Source: Thermostichus vulcanus str. 'Rupite'
GTDB taxonomy: Bacteria > Cyanobacteriota > Cyanobacteriia > Thermostichales > Thermostichaceae
Direction: 5' to 3'
Assembly (NCBI RefSeq): GCF_022848905.1
Contig: NZ_JAFIRA010000008.1
Coordinates: forward strand, 23,629 to 87,628
DNA: 64,000 nucleotides
The position numbers and the translations under genes are program-made. The notes beneath the pieces are model-generated. The model searched no databases. It had not been told where the DNA came from and saw only the letters and a list, made by a program, of their open reading frames with translations. Shown piece after piece: positions 35,912 to 44,595 of this stretch (position 1 is its first letter; the number at the start of each line of letters is the position of its first letter).

Positions 35912-38539
35912 ATGATGCCGAGTGGCTCTCACCCTTCCGCTAAGCCAGCGGCACACTCAGGGCAAGACCCTCCCCCTTCTTCCCAACCTGACGCCGCTCC
36001 TCCTGTCAAAGTTCGGGCAATGGTGACCGCGCCCTATGTCATCTTGCATGGGCACTTCTATCAGCCTCCCCGAGAGGATCCCAGCCTCAACCGCATTCAA
36101 CGGCAGCCCAGCGCTAGCCCTTTTCACGACTGGAATGAGCGCATTCTGGCAGAGTGCTATCGTCCCAATGCCTTTGCCCGCATCCTCGATGATCAGGGGC
36201 AAGTGGTACGCATTGTTAACAACTATGAATATCTCAGTTTTAACTTTGGCCCTACCCTCCTCTCCTGGCTGGAACAGCAGGATATGGAAGTTTACCAGCG
36301 CATTCTGGCAGCGGATCGGCTGAGTGCGGAGCGACTCAACGGCCACGGTAATGCGATTGCCCAGGTGTACAACCACATCATCCTGCCCCTGGCCAATGAG
36401 CGAGACAAGTACACCCAGATCCGCTGGGGCATTGCCGACTTTCAACACCGATTTGGGCGTTATCCGCAGGGTATGTGGCTGGCGGAAACCGCCATTGATG
36501 CAGCGACAGTGGTTGCCTTGGTGGAGTGTGGGATCCGCTTTGTGATTTTGGCCCCTAGTCAAGCCCAGCGGATTCGTCCTTTGGGGCAAAGCGAATGGAT
36601 CGATGTCAGTCAAAACCAGATTGATCCGCGGCGGCCCTACCGTTGCTTTACGCCTGACCGCGATGGTTATCTGGATATTTTCTTCTTCGATGGCCCCATT
36701 TCCCGGGATCTCGGCTTCGGGGATATGGTCTACAGCAGCTATCACCTGGCAGAACGCTTTCATTCGGCTCTGCGCCCAGCCAAAGAAGGCAACTTGCTGC
36801 AGGAAGCTCTGCTGCTCAACTGTGCCACCGATGGCGAAACTTTTGGGCATCACAAGCGGGGCGTAGAACGCACACTGGCCTATGCCTTTTGTGAAGAATT
36901 TCCGCGACGGGGTTGGCAAGTGGGGAACTACAGTCACTTCCTTAGCCAACATCCGCCTACTTGGGAAGTGCAACTCAAACCCGTAACGGCTTGGAGCTGT
37001 GCCCATGGCGTGGGGCGCTGGTCCAGAGACTGCGGTTGTGGGGGGGGTGGAGGGTGGCATCAGCGCTGGCGGCAACCGCTGCGGGAATCCCTCAATTGGT
37101 TACGGGATCAGCTGGCGGAAATCTACGAGATGGAGGCCAAAGCTTATCTCCGGGATCCCTGGTTGGCGCGGGATCGCTACATTGAGGTAATTCTAGAGCG
37201 GGAACGCTGTGATGCCTTTTTGCGAGAACACCAAAGCCACCGCCTCAGTGCTGAAGATCAAGTGGCAGTGTTGCGCCTTTTGGAGATGCAGCGCTACAGC
37301 CAGTTGATGTTTACCAGTTGTGGCTGGTTTTTTGAGGAGCTTTCCCGACCGGAGGGGGTACAGATCCTGCGCTATGCAGCCCGGGCCATTCAGTTGGCTG
37401 CTGAAGTGAGCCAGTTGAACCTAGAAGAGGAGTTTTTACATCGCTTGAGCAAAGCCCCCAGCAACGTCGACACCTATAAAAATGGGGAGGGGGTGTATTG
37501 GGCCTTGGTTCGCCCCAGCTTGATCAGCCCCCATCGGCTGGTGGCTCAGCAGGCTATGGCTTCCATCTTCAACGGGATCCCGCATCGACAAAGCGGATCC
37601 CATGGTTATGTGCTGGAGCAAGTGGATCGGGAGCGGCTGCAACTGGGGGCATCGACCCTAACCATTGGGCGGGTCAAGCTCACCTATCCCACCACGCGGG
37701 AGGAACATGATCTGATCTATGCCGTGCTCCATATTGGCGGCTGGGACTTTCAGTGTGGCGTAAAGTCCTTTGCCGGTCGGCGCGCCTATGAACAGTTAAA
37801 AACCCGTTTGCTGTCGGGATCCCAGAGTCGGGTGCAGTTGATTTTGTTACTGCAAGAGTTGTTTGGGCCAGAAACGTTTGATCTCAATACCCTGACCGAT
37901 GAAGATCGGCAGCAGATGATGCGCTGGCTTACCCAGGATACCCTGACCCGCCTGGCCCAGCTTTATCGCCAAACCTATCTAGACAACTATGGAGTCTTGA
38001 TGGCTTTCCGTGCCGATGGCCTGCCGATCCCGGAGGAGTTGTTGGCAGCAGCCCAGATCACCCTTAACCAACGCCTTCTGGCCAGTTTGCGGGCGATGGA
38101 AATGGAAGAGGGCAAACGGGATCACTTGATGGAACTGCGGGCTATTGCCCAGGAAGCAGAGCAACTGGGATGCCAGTTGCGGCGAGAAGAAGCAGCCCAT
38201 GCCCTGGATCGGCTCCTCCATCGGGGAATGTGGCATTTGGCCCACGCCTTTGACCCCGAAACCTTTAGCGAGCACCTTTACAATCTGGAGGAGTGGCTGC
38301 AACTGGCAGCAGATCTACGCCTACCGATTGCTATTGATCGGTTGCAGGAACTCTACTTAACTGGATTAGAACGCCAGATCAGCCCCCGCTGTCCCGCTTG
38401 GCCGCAGGAAGAGTGTCAGGATATTTCTGCCGATAACCTACACCGCCTATTGCAGGTTGGACAACGGATTCGGGTCAACGTCAGCGCTTGGCTGCGTCAT
38501 CTGCAACCGCAGCAGGGAGGGTTTAACCCTGATATATAG
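35912..38539 (+). CDS. GH57 family glycoside hydrolase with DUF3536
   Basis: 875 residues. GH57 motifs: HGHFYQPPRE (motif 1), GMWLAETAID carrying the presumed nucleophile Glu, FFFDGPIS with an Asp, and NCATDGETFGHHKRG. A helical DUF3536 C-terminal half follows. Members of this group are annotated as alpha-amylase or 4-alpha-glucanotransferase-like and act on alpha-glucans such as glycogen, but this subfamily is poorly tested. A 40-residue Pro/Ser-rich N-terminus precedes MVTAPYVILHGHF, so a start at the internal ATG 36020 is possible. It is convergent with marR, 29 bp away. Confidence 0.87.
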   Translation: MMPSGSHPSAKPAAHSGQDPPPSSQPDAAPPVKVRAMVTAPYVILHGHFYQPPREDPSLNRIQRQPSASPFHDWNERILAECYRPNAFARILDDQGQVVRIVNNYEYLSFNFGPTLLSWLEQQDMEVYQRILAADRLSAERLNGHGNAIAQVYNHIILPLANERDKYTQIRWGIADFQHRFGRYPQGMWLAETAIDAATVVALVECGIRFVILAPSQAQRIRPLGQSEWIDVSQNQIDPRRPYRCFTPDRDGYLDIFFFDGPISRDLGFGDMVYSSYHLAERFHSALRPAKEGNLLQEALLLNCATDGETFGHHKRGVERTLAYAFCEEFPRRGWQVGNYSHFLSQHPPTWEVQLKPVTAWSCAHGVGRWSRDCGCGGGGGWHQRWRQPLRESLNWLRDQLAEIYEMEAKAYLRDPWLARDRYIEVILERERCDAFLREHQSHRLSAEDQVAVLRLLEMQRYSQLMFTSCGWFFEELSRPEGVQILRYAARAIQLAAEVSQLNLEEEFLHRLSKAPSNVDTYKNGEGVYWALVRPSLISPHRLVAQQAMASIFNGIPHRQSGSHGYVLEQVDRERLQLGASTLTIGRVKLTYPTTREEHDLIYAVLHIGGWDFQCGVKSFAGRRAYEQLKTRLLSGSQSRVQLILLLQELFGPETFDLNTLTDEDRQQMMRWLTQDTLTRLAQLYRQTYLDNYGVLMAFRADGLPIPEELLAAAQITLNQRLLASLRAMEMEEGKRDHLMELRAIAQEAEQLGCQLRREEAAHALDRLLHRGMWHLAHAFDPETFSEHLYNLEEWLQLAADLRLPIAIDRLQELYLTGLERQISPRCPAWPQEECQDISADNLHRLLQVGQRIRVNVSAWLRHLQPQQGGFNPDI

Positions 38540-38568
38540 GTGCACCCCCCTCCAAAATCCTTGAAAAC

Positions 38569-39081
38569 TCAAAAAACAGAGTGCAACCGTTGCAGGGCGG
38601 TTTGGATCTGGGCAATCTCCGAGGGATCCAACTTTTGGAAGCGCTCTTTCAAATAGGCAATGTGGACGGGGAAAATGTCCTCAAACAGTTTTTCGCCTGC
38701 CTCTGTTAGCACGATCTTGAAGCAGCGGCGATTCTCGGGGGGTACTTCGCGGCGCACCAAGCCCTTTTGCTCGAGGCGATCCACAATGCCCGTCAGGGTA
38801 CCTTTGGTAACCAAGGTTTTCTTGGCCAAAACGTTCATGGTCATGCCGGGAGTGTTGCCGAGGGTAACCAACACATCAAACTGTGGAGAGGTTAGCCCCA
38901 TTTGCCGAATATGCACTCCAGAATAATTTTCAAAGGCTTGATAGGCCCGTGCCAGATCTCGCAACAGCCCCAAGAAGGGTTCGCGGGCGGCCAGCACGGA
39001 GGGTTTGATAGGCTCGCTTTTCTTGCTGCTAGTGCCGCTTTTTTGGGTGCGGGGGGAGCGAGTGGCAGTGGTGGTGGGCAT
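38569..39081 (-). CDS. MarR-family transcriptional regulator
   Basis: 170 residues. After a 30-residue basic, Ser/Thr-rich N-terminus the winged-helix domain shows GLTSPQFDVLVTLGNTPGMTMNVLAKK, KGTLTGIVDRLEQKGLVRRE and the wing PPENRRCFKIVLTEAGE. It should act as a dimer, repressing nearby or own genes and responding to small ligands. There is no clear operator or divergent target here; the upstream neighbour moeA is read in the same direction, 105 bp away. The start is ATG 39081. Confidence 0.87.
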   Translation of the reverse strand: MPTTTATRSPRTQKSGTSSKKSEPIKPSVLAAREPFLGLLRDLARAYQAFENYSGVHIRQMGLTSPQFDVLVTLGNTPGMTMNVLAKKTLVTKGTLTGIVDRLEQKGLVRREVPPENRRCFKIVLTEAGEKLFEDIFPVHIAYLKERFQKLDPSEIAQIQTALQRLHSVF

Positions 39082-39185
39082 AGTGAAGAGTCGGTGAGTC
39101 AGGCTAAACGATCGGGTACAGTCTTAACTCAATGATAGCCAACTCCAACATAGTCCTAATACAAAGTAAGCATTTGCAGTCTCTT

Positions 39186-40403
39186 TCACGGCAGCCGTAA
39201 CACCTGAACTGGCGACCCGGCAGGGATTTGAGTTGTGCCTATGGGTAGCACCGCCAAGCCATTGCATCCGGTCAGGTTCATTAAGTTACCAGAATTGTGA
39301 CTGTTAGCGGGCTGAAACTGGGCCTGATCCGACTTAAGGTGCAATCTACCCCAGAGATAATGTTCGCGCTTGCCATCGGCATGAAGATCTTTAAGGCTGG
39401 TAGCTGAAATAACCTCTAAATAAGGTGGCAGGGATCCCCCTATTTTTCTGAGGGCGGGGTGCAAAAAGCGCCAAAAGGTAACCAAGGCAGAGACAGGGTT
39501 ACCCGGCAGGCCAAAGTACAACTTGTCAGGGCCGTGCAGATTTGAAAACCGGGCCACCGTCAGCGGTTTGCCGGGTTTGATGGCCACGCTGCGAATAAAA
39601 ATGGCTCCCCCGAGGTCTTCTAGCAACTGTTCTACGTAGTCAAAATCCCCCACCGACACGCCCCCGGAGGAAATCACCACATCGGCAGCCCCGAGTGCCT
39701 GCTGCATGGTCTCCCGCAAAACCTGGGGGTGATCAGGCACAATGCCCAGTTTCACGGGGATCCCTCCCGCTGTCTGCACCAAAGCCGCTAAGCCGTATTG
39801 GTTGGAATCGACGATTTGCCCCGGCCCCGGTACCTGTTGGATCGGCACTAACTCATCCCCAGTTGAGAGGATAGCCACCCTCGGTTGACGAAACACCGGC
39901 ACCACCGCTTGCCGGAGGGCTGCCAAGACCGCCAGTTCCGCCCCTTCCAGCCGTTGCCCTCTTTCTAGGAGCGGATCCCCTTGCTGGGCAAAACTCCCCT
40001 GGGGCCGAACAAATTCACCCTGCTGTGGCTCCTTGAGAATCCGAACTTGTGCTTCTGATAGCCGCTGGGTGTATTCCTGCATCACCACCGTATCGGCCCC
40101 GACGGGCAAGACCGAACCTGTGTAGAGGCGCACCGCCTGCCCGGGTTGCAGCTCCGTTGCGGGTGCTCTCCCGGCGGGAATTGTCTCACTCACCTGTAGA
40201 TCACAAGGGATCCCCTGTTGCACATCGGCAAAGCGCACCCCATAGCCATCCATGCTGGAGGTGGGCTGAGCGGGAAAATCTTGCGGGCTACATAAGGTCT
40301 GACTGAGAATACGCCCTTGGGCGGATCCCAGCTCCACCCACTCCGTACCCAACGGCTGAACCGCTTGCAAAATTAGGGCTTCAGCTTCGGCAACCGGCAA
40401 CAT
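39186..40403 (-). CDS. moeA: Molybdopterin molybdenumtransferase
   Basis: 405 residues. Inserts molybdate into adenylated molybdopterin to finish the molybdenum cofactor. Motifs: QPTSSMDGYGVRFAD, IPAGRAPATELQPGQAVRLYTGSVLPVGADTVVMQE (key residues GxxxPxGADxVV), ISSGGVSVGDFDYV, VAIKPGKPL and GLPGNPVSALVTF, then the C-terminal domain IV. ATG 40403 (MLPVAEAEA) matches the family; an earlier frame start at 40466 adds 21 residues. The window's YuiH-like protein and XdhB-like subunit are possible users of the cofactor. Confidence 0.93.
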   Translation of the reverse strand: MLPVAEAEALILQAVQPLGTEWVELGSAQGRILSQTLCSPQDFPAQPTSSMDGYGVRFADVQQGIPCDLQVSETIPAGRAPATELQPGQAVRLYTGSVLPVGADTVVMQEYTQRLSEAQVRILKEPQQGEFVRPQGSFAQQGDPLLERGQRLEGAELAVLAALRQAVVPVFRQPRVAILSTGDELVPIQQVPGPGQIVDSNQYGLAALVQTAGGIPVKLGIVPDHPQVLRETMQQALGAADVVISSGGVSVGDFDYVEQLLEDLGGAIFIRSVAIKPGKPLTVARFSNLHGPDKLYFGLPGNPVSALVTFWRFLHPALRKIGGSLPPYLEVISATSLKDLHADGKREHYLWGRLHLKSDQAQFQPANSHNSGNLMNLTGCNGLAVLPIGTTQIPAGSPVQVLRLP

Positions 40404-40640
40404 GACAGACGGGATCCCCAATAACCTCCATCCTAAGGCCTTGGCCCTGCCGCTGAGGGCTTCCATCGGTTTTTCAGCGCCGCCTCAGAGAATGTTTGGA
40501 AACCCAACCTGCGCTGCATGGCCACAGCTGAAGTGGCCGCTTCGAAAGTCGCGGTTGCCAATCTAGCTGCTGTGACCGAGGAGGCTGGATACTGAACTAA
40601 ATGGACTGGATCATGCTCAGACACAGTGAGTGAGGTGCGA
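40404..40640. other. Gap between moeA and the antiporter operon
   Basis: 237 bp between divergent genes. No recognised gene. A plus-strand frame without stops, ending in ATAEVAASKVAVANLAAV at about 40595, has a peptide-like composition but no start or family I know. Promoters for both moeA and the antiporter operon must lie here. Confidence 0.3.
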
Positions 40641-40994
40641 ATGTCGAATGCGGCCATCATCATCACGATCATCCTTGGCTTTTTGGGAGTCGTGATCAAG
40701 CGCAACCTGATTATGAAGATCATCGCTATGGATGTGATGAGTACGGGTGTGATTGCCTTCTTTGTGATTTGGGCGGCGCGGCGCGGTGTGTTCACACCTA
40801 TCTACAAGCCCTGGCGTGAGCTGGCCTATGCCGATCCGGTGCCTCAGGGGGTGATCCTGACGGCCATTGTGATTGGTCTGTCGGTGCAAGCCTTGATGTT
40901 GGTGGGGGTAATGAAGCTGGCCCGCAACCACCCCACCCTGGAAGTCGAGAGTATCGAGCAGGCGATCGCTGCTGACGCGAACGCCGATGATTGA
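40641..40994 (+). CDS. Mrp-type antiporter subunit C (NuoK-like)
   Basis: 117 residues, three membrane helices, resembling MnhC/MrpC and NuoK (FLGVVIKRNLIMKIIAMDVMSTG). The conserved NuoK/MrpC Glu in the second helix aligns with Asp here (AMDVM in place of GLELL). ATG 40641 follows GAGG by 5 bases; a GTG at 40626 is the alternative. The gene opens a seven-gene run with overlaps and overlaps the next gene by 8 bases. The complex exchanges Na+ for H+ across the membrane in bacteria where it has been tested. Confidence 0.82.
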   Translation: MSNAAIIITIILGFLGVVIKRNLIMKIIAMDVMSTGVIAFFVIWAARRGVFTPIYKPWRELAYADPVPQGVILTAIVIGLSVQALMLVGVMKLARNHPTLEVESIEQAIAADANADD

Positions 40995-42441
40995 GCTCAC
41001 ACTGGTATGGGTGGCACTGCCCTTTTTGTTGGCCTTCGCCACCTACTTGGTGCCAGCTTTAACGCGCCCCAGTGCAATCGCTATGGCTGCGCTGACGGTG
41101 GTCTATGCCGTGCAGCACGGGGGCTTACCCGCTGCAACTGCTCTGCCAGTGGAGCTTAAGCTGCTGGATCACTTCGGGGTAACGCTGCGGATCGATGCCA
41201 ACGTGGCCTCAATGCTCTTGGCCCATGGCCTGGTGACGCTGGTGGTGGCGTTGTATCTGGATCAGCGGTTTGTGGGCAGTCGCTTTCTGGCCATGCAGTT
41301 GTTGATTGTCCACGGCAGTGCCAACGCTGTGATCATCAGCGCCGATTTAATCAGCGTTTACGTGGCCCTTGAAGTGCTCAGTGTGGGGGTATTTTTGCTC
41401 TTGACCTATGGGCGGCGGGCTGAGCACCAACCAAGGGTAGGGGATCGTCAGCTCTGGGTGGGGCTGCGCTACCTGTTTATGAGCAATGTTGCCATGCTCT
41501 TCTACTTGATGGGGACGGTGCTGGTCTATGTGCGCACGGGATCCTTTGCCATGAGCGGCTTGGCTGCCGCCACACCGACGGCTCTGGCGCTCATTACCCT
41601 CGGCCTTTTGGCGAAGGGGGCGATCTTTGTCGCGGGCCTGTGGCTGCCCCTCACCTATATCAGCGGGGATCGTGTGATCGTCGCGGTGCTCAGCGGCTTT
41701 ACCACCAAAGCGGGAGCCATGGCCATGGCCCGCTGCAGTGAAGCCTCGCCGGTCTTGGCGCAGTGGTTGCCCTATCTGAGCGCAGGCTCAGCCGTTTTTG
41801 GGATTGCCTTTGCCTTGATGTCCAAAACCCCACAGCGGCTCTTGGCGTGGAGCTCGGTCTCGCAGATGGGGTTCGTGATTGCGGCGCCCCAGTGGGCGGG
41901 TTTGTATGGCCTTGCCCACGGACTGGCAAAACCCTTGCTGTTTATTGGGGCAGCAGTAGAAAATCGCTGGCGCTGGCCCATGTTGATTCTGGGGGCGGCC
42001 TCACTTGCCGGGGTGCCGGGTGGTTTGGGTTATGGGGCAAAAGCCCTGAGCTTGTCTGGGCTAACTCCTTGGCACGAGTGGCTGCTCACCCTGGTGACGA
42101 TTGGGACAACCTGTGTGGGAGTACGGGTGCTGCTGGCACCATCTCCCCAGGAGACGATGGGAATCACTGGTAAAGCAGGCTGGCAAGACAAGGTAGCCCT
42201 GCTGATTTGGGGTGGGGGCTTACTCTGGGGCTGGTTACCGGCGGCCTATAGTGCTGACAGCCTCCTCAAGGCGCTGCTCAGCCTGAGTCTGGGGATCCTC
42301 TTAGGCTGGTTCTGGGAGCGGGTTCCCCAGCCGCAGTGGCGTTTGGATGAGGGGGTAGAGGCGGTAATTGGGGTTTTGAGTCTGGTGTTGGTGCTGATGT
42401 TAGTCCTGTTCGCTGGGGTGAATCATGTCGCGCTACCCTAA
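40987..42441 (+). CDS. Mrp-type antiporter subunit D (NuoL/M/N-like)
   Basis: 484 residues, about 13-14 membrane helices. Key residues of proton-pumping NuoL/M/N-like proteins remain: Glu in YVALEVLSVGVF, Lys in LLAKGAIFVAGLWLP, and Lys/Ser in MSKTPQRLLAWSSVSQMGF and GLAKPLLF. It is the only NuoL/M/N-like protein in the cluster. It could be misread as an NdhD complex I subunit, but MrpE, F and G follow directly. Start overlaps the C gene; end overlaps the E gene by 17 bases. Confidence 0.87.
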   Translation: MIELTLVWVALPFLLAFATYLVPALTRPSAIAMAALTVVYAVQHGGLPAATALPVELKLLDHFGVTLRIDANVASMLLAHGLVTLVVALYLDQRFVGSRFLAMQLLIVHGSANAVIISADLISVYVALEVLSVGVFLLLTYGRRAEHQPRVGDRQLWVGLRYLFMSNVAMLFYLMGTVLVYVRTGSFAMSGLAAATPTALALITLGLLAKGAIFVAGLWLPLTYISGDRVIVAVLSGFTTKAGAMAMARCSEASPVLAQWLPYLSAGSAVFGIAFALMSKTPQRLLAWSSVSQMGFVIAAPQWAGLYGLAHGLAKPLLFIGAAVENRWRWPMLILGAASLAGVPGGLGYGAKALSLSGLTPWHEWLLTLVTIGTTCVGVRVLLAPSPQETMGITGKAGWQDKVALLIWGGGLLWGWLPAAYSADSLLKALLSLSLGILLGWFWERVPQPQWRLDEGVEAVIGVLSLVLVLMLVLFAGVNHVALP

Positions 42442-42829
42442 GTTGGGTGTATTGGAAATTGGCCTGCGGCTGTTGATTTGGTTTTTGCTGACCGGCGATC
42501 TGAGCTGGGCCAATATTGCCATCGGTGTAGCTGTCACGTTGCTACTGCCGCGTCAGCCCTCAGCCCCGGTGCAATGGCGCGATTGGGGGCGGGTGCTCCA
42601 GGAAATTGTTCTCGCCATTCCGCAGGCCTACCGGGAAGCCTTTGAGATGATCCTCAAGCCCCATACGGTTGAGGCGGTTGTTCACAAACAAGCACTCCCC
42701 AATCGTTCGGCGGGGTTGGTGTTTCTCGATATCTTTTTGATTACCTTCACGCCCAAGACGATTGTGCTCAATTGCGATGCCCAAGGCACTTATGAGGTGC
42801 ATGTGGTGAAGCCACGGGAGGAGGTGTGA
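42425..42829 (+). CDS. Mrp-type antiporter subunit E
   Basis: 134 residues. MnhE family: two N-terminal hydrophobic segments (LRLLIWFLLTGDLSWANIAIGV) and a conserved cytosolic half with SAGLVFLDIFLITFTPKTIVLNCD and TYEVHVVKPRE, close to the usual ITLTPGT and HVL motifs. MrpE is diagnostic for Mrp operons as opposed to complex I. Overlaps both neighbours (4 bases with the next, GTGA). Confidence 0.87.
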   Translation: MSRYPKLGVLEIGLRLLIWFLLTGDLSWANIAIGVAVTLLLPRQPSAPVQWRDWGRVLQEIVLAIPQAYREAFEMILKPHTVEAVVHKQALPNRSAGLVFLDIFLITFTPKTIVLNCDAQGTYEVHVVKPREEV

Positions 42830-43077
42830 ATCTACTGCTGTTTCTGTTGACCTTGACGCTGTGCTTGCCGCTGTATGCTGCCTGGCTGAAGGAAGATATT
42901 TGGCAGACAATGTTAGCGTTTGCCAGTTTGGCGACGAAGACGGCAATCCTGATTTTGGTGGTGTCGGTGCTGCGGGACGATTGGATGATCGGCATCGTCG
43001 GGGTTTTGATTTTGTCGGTGGGCAATGCGGCCCTGATGCTGTTGGCCCATGTGATTAAGCGGCTGGAAATGCTCTAG
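42826..43077 (+). CDS. Mrp-type antiporter subunit F
   Basis: 83 residues with three membrane helices, matching MnhF size and pattern (LLLFLLTLTLCLPLYAAW, then MLAFASLATKTAILILVVSVL). The usual Asp-rich motif DRVxALD of MrpF is not evident, so identity rests mostly on position between E and G, size and topology. GTG 42826 overlaps the MrpE stop. Confidence 0.7.
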   Translation: MNLLLFLLTLTLCLPLYAAWLKEDIWQTMLAFASLATKTAILILVVSVLRDDWMIGIVGVLILSVGNAALMLLAHVIKRLEML

Positions 43078-43085
43078 GGGATGGT

Positions 43086-43367
43086 ATGGAAGGACTGGTC
43101 GAGGGGTTGAGCTCTCTTTTCTTCGCTGTTGGGGTGCTGTTTTGGCTGTGGGGAACGGCACCCCTGATTGGGGATCGCTCGATTTTGTTTAAGCTGCACA
43201 GCCTTTCGGTATCGGATACCTTGGGCTCGATGAGCATCATGATCGGGCTGTTGCTGCGGATCCCGCGGGAGTGGCCCCTGTTGGTGTTGGCGCTGATTTC
43301 GTTGGCAATTTGGAACACAATCTTGGGCTATGTGCTGGCCTTTTGCTCGCAGCGCAAGTCGTTGTAG
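43086..43367 (+). CDS. Mrp-type antiporter subunit G
   Basis: 93 residues, MnhG/PhaG family. It keeps the pattern FFAVGVLFWLWGTAPLIGDRSILFKLHSLSVSDTLGS, where known members have RLHAPTKADTLG. Three helices. ATG 43086 lies 8 bp after the F gene. Confidence 0.82.
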   Translation: MEGLVEGLSSLFFAVGVLFWLWGTAPLIGDRSILFKLHSLSVSDTLGSMSIMIGLLLRIPREWPLLVLALISLAIWNTILGYVLAFCSQRKSL

Positions 43368-43399
43368 GAGGCACGTTCGCGTTCGCGTTGCGGAGCAAT

Positions 43400-43921
43400 A
43401 TGGAAGAGACGGTGTTGCTGGTGATTGTGTTGCTGCTGCCCCTGACGGCGAGCTTGGTGGTCACCCAGGTGAATCCTTATCATGCGTTGGTGATGCGAGG
43501 GATCCTGGGAGCCATTGCAGCCTTGATCTATGCCTTGTTTGGGGCGGCGGATGTGGCGCTCACGGAGGCGCTGGTGGGCACGATGCTGTCGATTACCCTC
43601 TATGCGATTGCGGTGCGTTCGTCCTTGAGTATGCGGCTGGGGGTACTTGAAGGCAGTCCGGTGCTGGATGCCAGTACGCCGGCAGCGCGGCAGTTGTTGC
43701 AGCAGGTGCGCCAGGGGTTGCAGCCGCAGCATATGCGCTTAGAGTTGGCAGCCTATACCAGTCCTGAAGCGTTGGTGGCGGCACTGCAGAATCGCGAGGT
43801 GCACACTATTGCCCTTGAGCCAATCGATGGCGCGGCTGACTATCGCCTGATGACGCGTGTGCCCCGCCTACAGGTGATCTTGGCGCAGCAAGCCATTCTC
43901 TCTGAGGTGATGGCGGCATGA
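43400..43921 (+). CDS. DUF4040 (MbhD-like) Mrp antiporter subunit
   Basis: 173 residues. The first half has three helices with VMRGILGAIAALIYALFGAADVALTEALVG, matching MbhD/DUF4040, which forms the C-terminal part of MrpA in two-component fusions. A soluble tail of about 90 residues follows (SPVLDASTPAARQLLQQV .. TSPEALVAALQNREV) with some resemblance to periplasmic binding-protein segments. ATG 43400 follows GGAG by a suitable distance; the frame is open further upstream inside the G gene. Its stop overlaps the last gene (ATGA). Confidence 0.78.
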   Translation: MEETVLLVIVLLLPLTASLVVTQVNPYHALVMRGILGAIAALIYALFGAADVALTEALVGTMLSITLYAIAVRSSLSMRLGVLEGSPVLDASTPAARQLLQQVRQGLQPQHMRLELAAYTSPEALVAALQNREVHTIALEPIDGAADYRLMTRVPRLQVILAQQAILSEVMAA

Positions 43922-44595
43922 AATGGCTCTACGGCGTGGCGACGTTACTGGTGGCGTTGTGGCTGATCATCGCCGTCCGCGCCAGCGGAACCTCTACAGG
44001 GGCTGTTTTCCCGACGGTTGAGGCGGTGCAGGTGCTGGCAACGGAAAGTGGTGTACCCAATGCGGTGACGGGCTTAATTTTGCGCAATCGTCTTTACGAT
44101 ACGGTCTTTGAAGTGGTCGTGTTTTCGACGGCGATTTTGGGCGCGAAATACCTGCTGGCGGATGAACAGCCGACGGCGAGTGTGGCCCAGTTTAGCGATA
44201 TTCCCTCGATTGTGTTGGCGCGCGTGGGGGCGACCATTTCCGCTTTGATTGCGGTTGAGCTGGCGATTCGCGGGCACCTCACTCCAGGCGGTGGCTTTGC
44301 GGCGGGAGTGGCGGGGGGAACGGCGATTGGACTGATTGCAATCACCGCCTCTTCGACGTGGATGGAGGAGATCTATGCCCAGTGGCGGGCCGCGATGTGG
44401 GAGAAGCTGTCGGTGGTGGCGTTTATCGCTGTGGCGATTCTCTTTTTGGCCGGTTGGCAATTGCCCACGGGTGAGTTGGGGGCGCTAATCAGCGGCGGCT
44501 GGATCCCGATTCTCAATATCTTGGTGGCGACCAAGGTGGCCTTAGGTTCTTGGGCAGCCATTCTAATCTTTATCCGCTACCGCGGTTTGTTGTGA
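43918..44595 (+). CDS. Mrp antiporter subunit B with N-terminal MbhE-like part
   Basis: 225 residues, longer than typical MnhB (about 140). The N-terminal 80 residues (LRNRLYDTVFEVVVFSTAILG) look like MbhE, and the remainder is MnhB: VARVGATISALIAVELAIRGHLTPGGGFAAGVAGG matches the GHxxPGGGFxxG signature. This points to a fusion of MbhE and MnhB. It ends the operon and overlaps a convergent vapC remnant by 19 bases. Confidence 0.8.
   Translation: MKWLYGVATLLVALWLIIAVRASGTSTGAVFPTVEAVQVLATESGVPNAVTGLILRNRLYDTVFEVVVFSTAILGAKYLLADEQPTASVAQFSDIPSIVLARVGATISALIAVELAIRGHLTPGGGFAAGVAGGTAIGLIAITASSTWMEEIYAQWRAAMWEKLSVVAFIAVAILFLAGWQLPTGELGALISGGWIPILNILVATKVALGSWAAILIFIRYRGLL

Noticed and set aside
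40490..40597. Stop-free plus-strand frame ending ATAEVAASKVAVANLAAV
   Set aside because: No start with a ribosome site and no family; could be a remnant but is unsupported.
40987..42441. NdhD subunit of NDH-1
   Set aside because: The adjacent E, F, G and B type genes define an Mrp antiporter operon.
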